Assembly (NCBI GenBank): GCA_030427205.1
Contig: JAUHXC010000039.1
Span: forward strand, 1 to 64,000
From: a bacterium
GTDB taxonomy: Bacteria > Myxococcota_A > Bradymonadia > UBA7976 > UBA1532
DNA: 64,000 nt
Direction: 5' to 3'
This document shows, piece by piece, positions 28,260 to 36,888 of this stretch (its first letter is position 1; each line of letters opens with the position of its first letter). A program made the position numbers and the translations under genes. The notes beneath the pieces are model-generated. The model was not told where the DNA came from. It did no database searches and saw only the letters and a program-made list of their open reading frames with translations.

Positions 28260-28298
28260 CGATCCAACTGTGGTTGTGCCCGATCCAACCGTGGTTGT
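28260..28298 (-). promoter_or_regulatory. Tandem upstream activator sites (two 18-bp repeats)
   Basis: CGATCCAACTGTGGTTGT (28260-28277) and CGATCCAACCGTGGTTGT (28281-28298) differ at one base. Each contains the dyad CAAC-N4-GTTG. Their period is 21 bp (two helical turns) and they are centred at about -97 and -118 from the inferred start, the normal place for enhancer-binding-protein sites. Confidence 0.7.
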
Positions 28299-28332
28299 AT
28301 CGCAGGCCGGCGGGCGCCGGGCCCCGGGAGGG

Positions 28333-30396
28333 TCAGAGCCGGCCCATCTCCCGGGTCTCGGCGTCGGCCGCGCGCTGCAGGAGCTTCTCGGTGAGCCGCC
28401 CCTCGCCCTCGGCCGCATAGAACGCCGCCCGCACGACCGCGTTCTTGATGTTGCCGCCGCTGAGCTTGTACTTGCGCCCCAGCAGCGACCAGCGGATGCC
28501 CTCGTCGATGGGCATCGCGGCGGGCACGCACCGCTCCCACAGGGCCGCGCGCTGATCGGCGTCGGGCAGGGGGAACTGCACCTTGAACTTCAGCCGCCGC
28601 TTGAAGGCCTCGTCGATGCCGCGCTCGAAGTTCGTCGTCAGGATCGACATGCCGTCGAAGTTCTCCATGCGCTGCAGCAGGTAGTTGACCTCCATGTTGG
28701 CGAAGCGGTCGTTGGCCCCCTTCACCTCGGTGCGGCTCGAGAACAGGCTGTCGGCCTCGTCGAAGAACAGGATGATCTGGGCCCGCTCGGCCTCGTCGAA
28801 GACCCGCGAGAGGTTCTTCTCGGTCTCGCCGACCCACTTGCTGACCACCCGCGACAGGTCGACCCGGTACAGCTCGCGGCCCAGATCGGCGGCGAGGATG
28901 GTGGCCATCATGGTCTTGCCGGTGCCCGGCGGGCCGGCGAAGAGGCAGGCCAGCCCGCGGCCGTAGGCCACCTTCCGCCGGAAGCCCCAGGTGTCGTACA
29001 CCCGGCTGCGGTGGCGCGCCTGGGCCCTGATCTCGCGCAGCGTCTCCATTACGTCGTCGGGCAGGACCACGTCGTCCCAGGTCAGCGTCGTGCCCACCTG
29101 TTCGGCGACGGCGTCGAGCGCGTGGCTGATGCGGGTGCGCACCGCCCGGGTCACCGCCGCGCCGTCGGGCCCGACGCCCGGATCGGCCGCGAAGCGGGAC
29201 TGGATGCGCGCGCTCTCCGCCGCCGCGCAGATGGCGCCGGCGGGCATGCTGAAGCGCTCGGCGAGCGACTCGGCGAGCGCCGCGTCGGCGTCTTCACCGA
29301 GCACTCGCCGCCAGAGGGCGACCTGGGTCGCGCTGTCGAGCGGCTCGAGGCGCAGCTCGATCGGCTCGAGCCCCGTCAGCGCCCCGCCCAGCGGCTGGCG
29401 GGCGATCAGGGCCACCGGGCCCGGGAAGCGGCCCACCGCCAGCCGCAGCAATGGCAGCAGCGCCGTCGACTTCTCGCTGTCTTCGAAGAGGTCGTCGCCA
29501 GCGAGCGCCGGCACCGCGCCGCGCATCCGGGCCTCGCGCAGCGTATCGAGCATCGCCTCGCCGACCGAGGCCGCCGAGCCCGACGCCGCGAGGCGATCCA
29601 GGTCGACGTGCAGCAGCGATCGGCTTGTGCGGGCGGCCGCCGCGTGCAGCGCGCTGCGACGCCCGCTGGTCGGCGCGCCCACCAGCATCATCACCGTCGG
29701 TTCGTCGGTCGGCGCCCGGGCGAAGATCCGATCGAGCGCCTCGGCGACGCCCGCGCTCACATACAGCTCGGCCGGCGCGGTCTCGGGGCGGTGCAATCGG
29801 GCGGCTTCGCCGAGGCGGGCCAGCAGGCTCGACGGCTCGCCCTTCAGCCAGCTCACCACCGGATCGGGCACGGTGACGCCCAGGTGCAGCCGCGGCGGCT
29901 CGGGGCCCCAGGCGGTGGTCGGCATCAGCCGCAGCAGCCGCTCGCGCACCAGCGGGCGGGCGTCGCGCAGGGCCGCCTGGGCCAGCAGGGGCTCGCCGGG
30001 GGCCACCAGCTCGCAGAGGAAGCCCACCGACGGCTGCTTGTGGGTGAAGTCGGCCCAGGCGAAGGGGTAGAGCCGGGACAGCTCGACGTCGAGGGCCGGC
30101 GCCGCGGCCACCGCGAGCAGGCGCAGGTCCATCTCGTCGAGGCCGAAGCGCTCGGCCAGCGCGCTCAGCCGCGGGCCCACCGGCAGCGGGCTCGGCGGCG
30201 GCGGCTGCGGCAGGTCGACCGGCCGCGGGCGCCCGTCGTCGGGCAGCGTGCGCCGGGCCTCGTCGAGGCTGACGAAGAGATCGTTGAGCCGTCCGCCGGT
30301 CTGCACCAGCCGGTGGGCGTTGCGGCTGATATGGCGATGCAGCGCGTGGCGCACCCAGCGCAGCACGTCGCGCAGCTCGTCGTTCTGGTCGGCCAT
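28333..30396 (-). CDS. AAA+ ATPase of the contractile-injection-associated type (tandem, N-terminal domain degenerate)
   Basis: A 687-residue cytosolic ATPase. An N-terminal helical part (1-200) is followed by a degenerate P-loop (GAPTSGRR, 240-247, Lys replaced by Arg), then a canonical AAA+ domain: Walker A GPPGTGKT (488-495), Walker B FFDEAD (544-549), sensor ILTTN and arginine finger near FKRRLKFKV. The signature LYRVDLSRVVSKWVGETEKN is what I associate with the ATPase of extracellular contractile injection (Afp/PVC-like) loci, though the family also occurs elsewhere. No sheath, tube or baseplate gene is in this window. Start 30396 has GGGGGGAG. It is divergent from the DUF5682 gene with a 137-bp shared upstream region. 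Confidence 0.85.
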   Translation of the reverse strand: MADQNDELRDVLRWVRHALHRHISRNAHRLVQTGGRLNDLFVSLDEARRTLPDDGRPRPVDLPQPPPPSPLPVGPRLSALAERFGLDEMDLRLLAVAAAPALDVELSRLYPFAWADFTHKQPSVGFLCELVAPGEPLLAQAALRDARPLVRERLLRLMPTTAWGPEPPRLHLGVTVPDPVVSWLKGEPSSLLARLGEAARLHRPETAPAELYVSAGVAEALDRIFARAPTDEPTVMMLVGAPTSGRRSALHAAAARTSRSLLHVDLDRLAASGSAASVGEAMLDTLREARMRGAVPALAGDDLFEDSEKSTALLPLLRLAVGRFPGPVALIARQPLGGALTGLEPIELRLEPLDSATQVALWRRVLGEDADAALAESLAERFSMPAGAICAAAESARIQSRFAADPGVGPDGAAVTRAVRTRISHALDAVAEQVGTTLTWDDVVLPDDVMETLREIRAQARHRSRVYDTWGFRRKVAYGRGLACLFAGPPGTGKTMMATILAADLGRELYRVDLSRVVSKWVGETEKNLSRVFDEAERAQIILFFDEADSLFSSRTEVKGANDRFANMEVNYLLQRMENFDGMSILTTNFERGIDEAFKRRLKFKVQFPLPDADQRAALWERCVPAAMPIDEGIRWSLLGRKYKLSGGNIKNAVVRAAFYAAEGEGRLTEKLLQRAADAETREMGRL

Positions 30397-30533
30397 CGGC
30401 CACTCCCCCCGGACGTCCGCCCCCGAATCTGCCGGACGATAGTGCACCGCTCGGCGAGCACGCAAGGCGGCGCGTGGCGCGCGCGAGCTGTTAGAGTGCG
30501 CGTCGTTCACATCCGTCGAGGAGCACCCGAGCC

Positions 30534-33023
30534 GTGGCCCGTCGCCCCCGCAGAGCGCCCCCGCCAGCCGCCGCCGACGTCGCCGGCGGGGTCGAGCGCA
30601 TCATGGCCGACGCGCGGGTGATCTGGTTTCCGGTCAAACACTACAGCCCCGCCTGCGCCCGGCAGGTTCAGCGGCTGATCGCGGCGGTGCGACCGGCGGC
30701 GGTGCTCGTCGAGGGCCCGGAGGACGCCACCGATCTGATCCCGCACCTGGTGCACCCCGACACCGCGCCGCCGCTGACCATCTTCTCGGCCTATGTCGAC
30801 CGCAAGAACCGCTTCGGGCTCAACGGGCGCCTGAGCCCGTCGGCGGACGTGCCCGCCCGCTTCCGCTCGTGGTGGCCGATGGTCGACTTCTGCCCGGAGT
30901 ACACCGCGCTGATGGCCGGCCACGCCGCGGGCGCCGAGCTGGCCTTCGTCGACCTGCCGGTGCCCGGCCGCATCCCGTTCACCCACGCCCGGCGGCTCGA
31001 CGGCACCGAGGTCGTCGGCGACCACCACCTGGCCACCAGCGCCTACTTCGACGCGCTGGCCCGCAAGCAGCGCCGGCGCGACTTCGAGGAGTTCTGGCGG
31101 GCCAACTTCGAGCGCCCCGACCTGCCGGTCGATCACTTCCGCCGGCGGGTGCTGACCTTCGCCTGGTGCGCGCGCTACGCCGGCAGCGCGCCGGGCGCGG
31201 CGCCGGGCGGCGATCAGCCGCTGGATCGGGACGGCACGCTCACCCGCGAAGCGCATATGCGCTGGCACATCGAGCGGACGCTCAAGCGGCTGAAGGCGGC
31301 CGACGATCCGCGCCCGATCGTCGTCGTCACGGGCGCCTTCCACTCGGTCGCGCTGCCGTTCACCAAGGCGGCCAAGGCGAAGTTCAAGCTCGACCGCAAC
31401 CTCGACACCCTGCTGACCCCGTACAGCTTCACCGCCCTGGCGCGGCTGTATCACATGGCCCGCACGCCGGGGTACGAGCAGGCGGTCTGGCAGGCGATGA
31501 ACGCTGGCGAGCCGCGGCCCTACGACCACGCCGCGATGGCGCTGCTGGTGCAGATCATGCGCGCCGCCCGCGACGACGGCCTCGCGGTGAGCACCGCCGA
31601 CGCGGTGGGCGCGTGGCACGCCGCCGGCCGCCTCGCCGCGCTGCGCGGCAACCCCGAAGTGACCGCCCACGATCTGCTCGACGCCTGCCGGATGGGTTAC
31701 GTCAAAGGCGACGAGCGGGTCTGGGGCGGCGCCATCGCCCGCGCCGCCCGCGCGGTGCTCGTGGGCCACGCCCAGGGCCACCTGACCCCCGAGGCGGGCA
31801 TCCTGCCGCTGCTCGGCGACTTCCACGCCGAGGCGAAGCGCCACCGCATCGACCTGACCGGCGCCGAGAAGAACGTGCGCCTCGACCTGCACAAGCAGGA
31901 CAAGCACCGCCTCAAGTCGGCGTTTCTGCATCGCTGCGCGTGGCTGTCGATCCCGATGTTCGGCACCCTCGACGCCGGCCGCGGCGGCATGGCGCGGTAT
32001 TTTCGCGGGCCCGATCCCATCGCGGGCACCGACCTGCACCTGATCACCGAGACCTGGGCCATCCGCTGGACCGAGGCGGTGGACGATCGCCTCGTCGAGC
32101 TGTGCGATCGCGGCGCGAGCATCGCCCAGGCCGCCGCCGCCGAGCTGACCGCCCGCCTCGCCGAAGCGGCCGATGACGCCGCCGCCACCAGCGCGCTGCT
32201 GTTGCAATGTGCGCGGATGATGCTCGTCGACCGCTTCGACGCGGTGCTCGAGGTGGTCGATGGCGCCGTCGAGGGCGATCAGCGCTTCACCCACCTCGTC
32301 GACGCGCTGAACCACTTCGTGCTGCTGCACGCCTACCGCGGCGCGCTCGCCACCCGCGGCCTCGACCGGCTCGCGGCGACGGTGGCGGCCACCTTCCGCA
32401 AGGCGGTGCGGGTGTTGCCGTCGGTGGCCCGGGTCGACGCCGAGGCGCTGCCGCCCATCCTCGAGCGCATGCTGACCCTCGCCCGCCACGCGGTGACCCT
32501 CGCCCCGGCCGAAGACGGCGATCCGCGGGCCCGCATCGACCGCACGCTGCTCGTAGAAGCCCTGCGCCGGCTGGCCGAAGACCCCGAGACCGCCGCAGGG
32601 CTGCGCGGCGCCGCGTTTGGCCTGCTGCACGGCTTCGGCGCCGCCCGCGAGCGCACCGTCGCCGCGGCGCTGTCGGGTTATCTGCGGGGCAGCGAGGCCC
32701 GCCGCCTGCTCGCCGGCGGCTTCCTCGACGGCTTGTTCCAAGCCAGCCGCGCGGTCTTCATGCGCAGCCCGCGCCTCCTGCGGGCGATCAACGCCGCGCT
32801 CGCCGAGCTCGACTGGGAGACGTTCAAGACGCTGCTGCCCGATCTGCGCCGGGCCTTCACCCGGTTCATCCCCAGCGAGCTCGACCGCATCGGCGTGCGC
32901 GTGGCCGAGGAGATCGGCCTCGAAGAGACCGCCGACGCCGACGCGCCGGTGCCCGCCGGCATCGCCCGGGTCGGCGCCGCGCTCGACGCCCGGGTCGAGG
33001 CCGCGCTCGAAGGCTGGTGGTAG
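30534..33023 (+). CDS. DUF5682-type protein
   Basis: An 829-residue (GTG start) or 806-residue (ATG 30603) protein. The conserved opening VIWFPVKHYSPACARQVQRL and LVEGPEDATDLIPHL match my recollection of DUF5682, a family that sits beside MoxR-type or other AAA+ ATPases and VWA proteins and has no established biochemical activity. Other conserved-looking blocks are FVDLPVPGRIPFTHARR, PIVVVTGAFHSVALP and RMGYVKGDERVWGG. It is soluble with no signal. GAGGAG lies 11 bases before the GTG. It heads a co-directional set with the two genes that follow (44- and 16-bp gaps) and is divergent from the AAA+ gene; a functional link with an ATPase partner is inference. Confidence 0.75.
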   Translation: MARRPRRAPPPAAADVAGGVERIMADARVIWFPVKHYSPACARQVQRLIAAVRPAAVLVEGPEDATDLIPHLVHPDTAPPLTIFSAYVDRKNRFGLNGRLSPSADVPARFRSWWPMVDFCPEYTALMAGHAAGAELAFVDLPVPGRIPFTHARRLDGTEVVGDHHLATSAYFDALARKQRRRDFEEFWRANFERPDLPVDHFRRRVLTFAWCARYAGSAPGAAPGGDQPLDRDGTLTREAHMRWHIERTLKRLKAADDPRPIVVVTGAFHSVALPFTKAAKAKFKLDRNLDTLLTPYSFTALARLYHMARTPGYEQAVWQAMNAGEPRPYDHAAMALLVQIMRAARDDGLAVSTADAVGAWHAAGRLAALRGNPEVTAHDLLDACRMGYVKGDERVWGGAIARAARAVLVGHAQGHLTPEAGILPLLGDFHAEAKRHRIDLTGAEKNVRLDLHKQDKHRLKSAFLHRCAWLSIPMFGTLDAGRGGMARYFRGPDPIAGTDLHLITETWAIRWTEAVDDRLVELCDRGASIAQAAAAELTARLAEAADDAAATSALLLQCARMMLVDRFDAVLEVVDGAVEGDQRFTHLVDALNHFVLLHAYRGALATRGLDRLAATVAATFRKAVRVLPSVARVDAEALPPILERMLTLARHAVTLAPAEDGDPRARIDRTLLVEALRRLAEDPETAAGLRGAAFGLLHGFGAARERTVAAALSGYLRGSEARRLLAGGFLDGLFQASRAVFMRSPRLLRAINAALAELDWETFKTLLPDLRRAFTRFIPSELDRIGVRVAEEIGLEETADADAPVPAGIARVGAALDARVEAALEGWW

Positions 33024-33067
33024 GCTGGAGGTGGACGCTTCAGGGCCCCGTGGCGCATACTGCCGCC

Positions 33068-34411
33068 ATGAGCCGACGTCCGGTCTGGGAAGAGATCTAC
33101 AACCGCTTCGACCCGATGCGCCCACCGGCGAATCAGGCGTGGCGTGTCGACCGCTCCAAGGGCCCGACGTGGTCGATCAACGTCCAGCTCAACCGGCCCT
33201 TTGGTGAGCGTCACCCGCGCTTCGTATTGTCCGGCACGATCGGGACCGGCAAGTCGACCGAGCTGCTCAAGCTGGCCGAGAATCGTCAGGGGCGCGACCT
33301 CGTTCTCTTCCTGGACTTGCACCAGCACTTCCAGCGCGTGGTCGGCGACGCCCGGGCGCTCGAAGACGTCCAGCCATGGGAGATCTGCGCCCTGGTGGGG
33401 ACGGCGGCGGTCGCGGCCGCCCGGTCTGCGGACCGCTGGCGAGGTGCCGGTCTGCCGGCGTTGCAGAAGGCATGGAACGAGCTGGCGACGGACGGTGCGG
33501 GCTCGTCGGGTCCGCAGGTGGATGTGGCCAAGGCGGCGTCGACTCTCATGCTGCGCGCCTCTGCGTTCGCTGATGGTGGCCTGTCCGACGCGCTGCTCAC
33601 GCTGGGACAGGCGGCGGGGGCCGGGCGGTGGCTGGTGCCGATGGGTCTTCCTGGGCGACCTTTTCGTCGTGATCAGGACGAGCCCGTGCGGCGGCTGGTC
33701 GACGCCGTCAACCTCCTCCTCAAGGAGGCTCGTGAACTGGCGGGCGCGCGCCCGTTGGTGATCATCGACGGGCTCGACCGTATCCGCGACCTCGATCGCG
33801 CGACCAGGCTCTTCGTAGACAGCGAACTGCTCGCTGATCTCGAGTGCGCGATGGTGGTGACCGCACCTTTCTCTTTGCGGCACCGCGCGGCTTTCTCCGA
33901 AGTACGCGCCTTCTCGCCCATCCCGCTCGTCAACGCACCTGTGCTCGACCACGAGGCGCCGCTCGACGAGGGCCGGCCGGGCTCCGGCGTCGAGTTCATG
34001 CGGCGCTTGTATCACGCGCGGGTCACCGGCCTGAGCGACGCCGGAGATCTGCTGCCCGCGCCGCTGCTCGATCGATTGGCGCGCTATTCCGGGGGGGTGG
34101 CTCGGGATTTTGTTCGCCTGATTCACGAGCTCGCTGGCGCTGCGTGGGATCGGGACGCCGAACGCTGTGATCTCAGGCTCGTGGACGATGTCCTCGATGC
34201 GCAGCGGCAGCTCAAGGAGACGGGTATCTTCGGCCAGCACATCAAGGTGCTCCAGGCGGCGATGGCAGCGCCGGATGTACGTCCCGAGCGGGATCAATAC
34301 GCCGACGAACTCCTGCTCTTCGGTCGCTTGCTGCCCTATCCCAACCGCTCGGTCTGGTTCTATCCGCATCCGCTCCTGCTGCTGGGGCTGTTGGCGTCGA
34401 CCGACGTGTGA
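33068..34411 (+). CDS. P-loop NTPase (STAND/Orc-like), unclassified
   Basis: A 447-residue soluble protein. Walker A is GTIGTGKST (near residue 59) and Walker B LVIIDGLDR (near 235), followed by a sensor-like strand (CAMVVTAPFSL) and a helical C-terminal half (LDRLARYSGGVARDFVRLIHELA) as in AAA-16/Orc1-like or STAND switches. The N-terminal FDPMRPPANQAWRVDR tail is distinctive. No effector domain is fused. It is followed 16 bp later by a 548-residue partner. Nucleotide-dependent switching in a conflict or stress system is inference. No good Shine-Dalgarno is visible before 33068. Base composition is slightly less GC-rich than the preceding gene. Confidence 0.7.
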   Translation: MSRRPVWEEIYNRFDPMRPPANQAWRVDRSKGPTWSINVQLNRPFGERHPRFVLSGTIGTGKSTELLKLAENRQGRDLVLFLDLHQHFQRVVGDARALEDVQPWEICALVGTAAVAAARSADRWRGAGLPALQKAWNELATDGAGSSGPQVDVAKAASTLMLRASAFADGGLSDALLTLGQAAGAGRWLVPMGLPGRPFRRDQDEPVRRLVDAVNLLLKEARELAGARPLVIIDGLDRIRDLDRATRLFVDSELLADLECAMVVTAPFSLRHRAAFSEVRAFSPIPLVNAPVLDHEAPLDEGRPGSGVEFMRRLYHARVTGLSDAGDLLPAPLLDRLARYSGGVARDFVRLIHELAGAAWDRDAERCDLRLVDDVLDAQRQLKETGIFGQHIKVLQAAMAAPDVRPERDQYADELLLFGRLLPYPNRSVWFYPHPLLLLGLLASTDV

Positions 34412-34427
34412 CAGTGACGGCGGCTCC

Positions 34428-36074
34428 ATGAGCTGGCTTCGGCCTCTCGACAGAACGCTGCGCCTCTCCCGCGCCGGCTGCGTGGTGCTGGTGGTCACGC
34501 CGACTCTCCCCGCGCTGTGTACGTTGGCGCGCCATGTGGCGCGCGAGCACCCCGACGCCGTCTTCCTGGAGAGCGTGGCCGACCTCGACGCGGTCGAGGC
34601 AGGCTCGGTGGTGGTGCTTCTGGTGCGTTCCGCTGAGTTGGCGGCGCTGAACCTGAGGCGATCGGTCATCGACGATCGGCAACTGCGACTCGTGCTGTGG
34701 ACCCGGCCGGCGCTGGCTCACCGCCTGGCCCATCGAGCCCCCGACGCCTTTTCATGGGTGACCGCGCGGATCGATGGCCCCGACGAGCCGCCCGCTCACG
34801 GTGTGGCGGCCCTGCGCGCCGCGGCCGGGCAAGTGGTCGGTTGGCGGGGGGCGCCGCTCGAAGCAGCGCTGAGAGCGGCGTGGCCCGATGCAAGATGGCG
34901 ACGCGTCGCGCGCTTGGCGGATGCCACCCGGTGCCCGAGCGAAGCCGGGGATCCGTGCCAGCGGCCGTGGCTGGTCATCGACCGTCCGACCGCCTGGCTG
35001 CATCCGCAAGATCTCGAACCACTGCGCCGATCCGGTCGCTGGTCGGGCATCATCGTCGACGCTGGACCGGAGCCGTCGTACTGGTATCCCGAGATCGACG
35101 CGACTCTCATGGAGCCGGCGTTCGCGGCGCTCCTGCTGAGCGCGGCCGGCATCCGCGATGCGGTCGCCGTTGCGGTGCTCGCCGGATTGGAGCCCCTCGC
35201 GATCGACGCATGCGCGACGGGTTTCCGCTTCGGCTCTGTTGCTGATTGTCTGCGGGCCTTGCCGCACGTCCGGGATCCCGGGGCAACAGCGGCGCAAATG
35301 AGCCGGCGTGGCTGGTCGCTGACCACCGATGGCAGCCTGAATCGAATGGCTCTGTTGCATCGGCGGGCGCCGGCCCAGTTGGTGTTGCCCCTGGCGCTGT
35401 CTCCGGGTATCGCGCGTCGTCTGCGGCTCACATCGCAGAGTGAGCGCGTATTCGAGCTCTGGCTCCGGTGGGCTCATCCCGAAACGGCGGATCGCTCCAC
35501 GGCGCCAGCCGTGACGGACGACCCACCTGATTTGCCCTTGATCCCGCCCGCTGTTCGCCGCGCGGGCCTGGCCCTGGTCAGCCTGCAAGGCGGACGGACC
35601 ACGACAGTCATCGCCAGCGCGCGACACATACTCGCCGAGATGGGAGCTGAAGACGCCGAGCGCCCTGACACCCGCACCGCGCGCGCCCACCGCTTGCTCT
35701 GGTCGCATCTCCTCGCCGCTGCCCTGGCTGTAGAGGGACAGCCGGTCGGCGCCCGCGCCGTCCTCGCCGCCGCGCTCGACTCGCCGAACGATACCCCCTC
35801 ATCGCCGCAGTCGTCGGACGCGCTGGCCGCCATGGAGACCATCCTCTGGTTCGATTGGGCGCGGCTGCTCTTGCTCGGCGCATGGCCCGCAGATGCTTGG
35901 GCTGCGGCGTTGGCCGGACATCGGTGCGCCGGGGGAGAGCCGATCGGACATGTCGGCTGGCAGCTCCTGGAGGAGGCCGCAACGCTCGCTGGCGCGCCGG
36001 CGATCGCCGCCCGCGCACGCATCATGGGTCGCCCTGGAGGTATGCCGTCACGCACGGCGCTGGACGATGGTTGA
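34428..36074 (+). CDS. Unrecognised 548-residue partner of the P-loop NTPase
   Basis: I do not recognise a family. The N-terminal third is alternating beta/alpha (CVVLVVTPTLPALCTLARHV, SVVVLLVRSAELAALNL, LRLVLWTRPALAHRL), then APDAFSWVTARIDGP. A second alpha/beta segment follows (WLVIDRPTAWLHP, WSGIIVDAGPEPSYWYPEI), and the C-terminal third is helical with HEAT/TPR-like Ala-rich repeats. There is no signal peptide or membrane helix. The phrase 'APDxFxWxxARxDxP' recalls modules seen in predicted NTPase-coupled conflict proteins, but only as a weak memory. It is tightly coupled to the NTPase gene (16 bp) and ends the plus-strand trio before a strong palindrome. Confidence 0.65.
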   Translation: MSWLRPLDRTLRLSRAGCVVLVVTPTLPALCTLARHVAREHPDAVFLESVADLDAVEAGSVVVLLVRSAELAALNLRRSVIDDRQLRLVLWTRPALAHRLAHRAPDAFSWVTARIDGPDEPPAHGVAALRAAAGQVVGWRGAPLEAALRAAWPDARWRRVARLADATRCPSEAGDPCQRPWLVIDRPTAWLHPQDLEPLRRSGRWSGIIVDAGPEPSYWYPEIDATLMEPAFAALLLSAAGIRDAVAVAVLAGLEPLAIDACATGFRFGSVADCLRALPHVRDPGATAAQMSRRGWSLTTDGSLNRMALLHRRAPAQLVLPLALSPGIARRLRLTSQSERVFELWLRWAHPETADRSTAPAVTDDPPDLPLIPPAVRRAGLALVSLQGGRTTTVIASARHILAEMGAEDAERPDTRTARAHRLLWSHLLAAALAVEGQPVGARAVLAAALDSPNDTPSSPQSSDALAAMETILWFDWARLLLLGAWPADAWAAALAGHRCAGGEPIGHVGWQLLEEAATLAGAPAIAARARIMGRPGGMPSRTALDDG

Positions 36075-36110
36075 TGTCGCGTCGGTCTCGCCGAGTAGCT
36101 GTTACCAGCC

Positions 36111-36134
36111 GGGCTGACCGAGCTCGGTCAGCCC
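36111..36134. terminator. 24-bp perfect palindrome between convergent genes
   Basis: GGGCTGACCG-AGCT-CGGTCAGCCC is a perfect inverted repeat (10-bp arms, four-base loop). It lies 36 bp after the stop at 36074 and ends three bases before the stop codon of the methyltransferase gene at 36137. It can fold on either strand and may serve as a bidirectional terminator, although neither side has a T-tract. Confidence 0.55.
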
Positions 36135-36136
36135 GG

Positions 36137-36766
36137 TCAGCCCGGCTTCTGCGCGACGATGAAGGCGATCTCGGCCGACGCGCCGACGTCGGCCAACTCG
36201 ACGTCGACGAAGCCCGCCGCGCGCATGTCGTCGAGCAGCGTCTCGGCGGTGAACAGCGTCACCCGCGGCGCCTTGCCGAAGAGCCGCATCAGCGCCAGCA
36301 GCGGCCCGTAGAGCCAGCGGCGCCGCCCGAGACACACCGTCGACGAGATGAAGAAGCCGCCCGGCTTGAGCAGCCGACGGATCTGCGCCAGCGCCGCCTG
36401 CCGATCGTCGACGAGGTGCAGGATGCTGTACGCGCAGAGGCCGTCGAGGGCGCCGTCGGCGAAGACGGTGAAGTCGGCGTCGAACGGGCCGGTGTGAAAC
36501 CGCACGTTCTCGATACCCTGCGCGGCGGCCTTGCCCTCGGCGATGCGGATCATCTCCGCCGAGATGTCGAGCCCGTGCACCGCTTGCCCCGCGTCGGCGA
36601 GGCGCAGCGCGAGCGAGCCGGTGCCGCAGCCGACGTCGAGCACTACGGAGTCGGGGGTCATGCGGTCGCGGGTGATGGCGATCTTGCGCTCGAACGCGGC
36701 CGGATCGTCGACGGGCTTGGCGGCGTAGGACTCGGCGATGCGATCCCAGAAGGCGCTGTCGGCCAT
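36137..36766 (-). CDS. Class I SAM-dependent methyltransferase
   Basis: A 209-residue protein with a textbook class I fold: motif I VLDVGCGTGSLALRLA, acidic post-I HGLDIS, motif post-II FHTGPFDA and LRRLLKPGGFFISS at motif VI. It resembles UbiE/Methyltransf_11-type enzymes acting on small molecules. The C-terminal part (WLYGPLLALMRLFGKAPRVTLF) may contact membrane or a hydrophobic substrate. Start 36766 has AGGAG. It is divergent from the epimerase at 36889. Confidence 0.9.
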   Translation of the reverse strand: MADSAFWDRIAESYAAKPVDDPAAFERKIAITRDRMTPDSVVLDVGCGTGSLALRLADAGQAVHGLDISAEMIRIAEGKAAAQGIENVRFHTGPFDADFTVFADGALDGLCAYSILHLVDDRQAALAQIRRLLKPGGFFISSTVCLGRRRWLYGPLLALMRLFGKAPRVTLFTAETLLDDMRAAGFVDVELADVGASAEIAFIVAQKPG

Positions 36767-36888
36767 GGCGGACTCCTGCAGCAGGCGCGCAGCATACAGC
36801 GGGCGTGCGGCACTATCGAGCGGCCGCGGGCCATGGCACCGTATCGGCACACTGCGTCTGTCAGCGACCCCGGCACCCGGAGCGGCCC

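Noticed and set aside
28333..33023. A complete extracellular contractile injection locus
   Set aside because: Only the AAA+ ATPase (and a distant DUF4157 protein) is present; no sheath, tube, baseplate or spike reading frames were found in the window.
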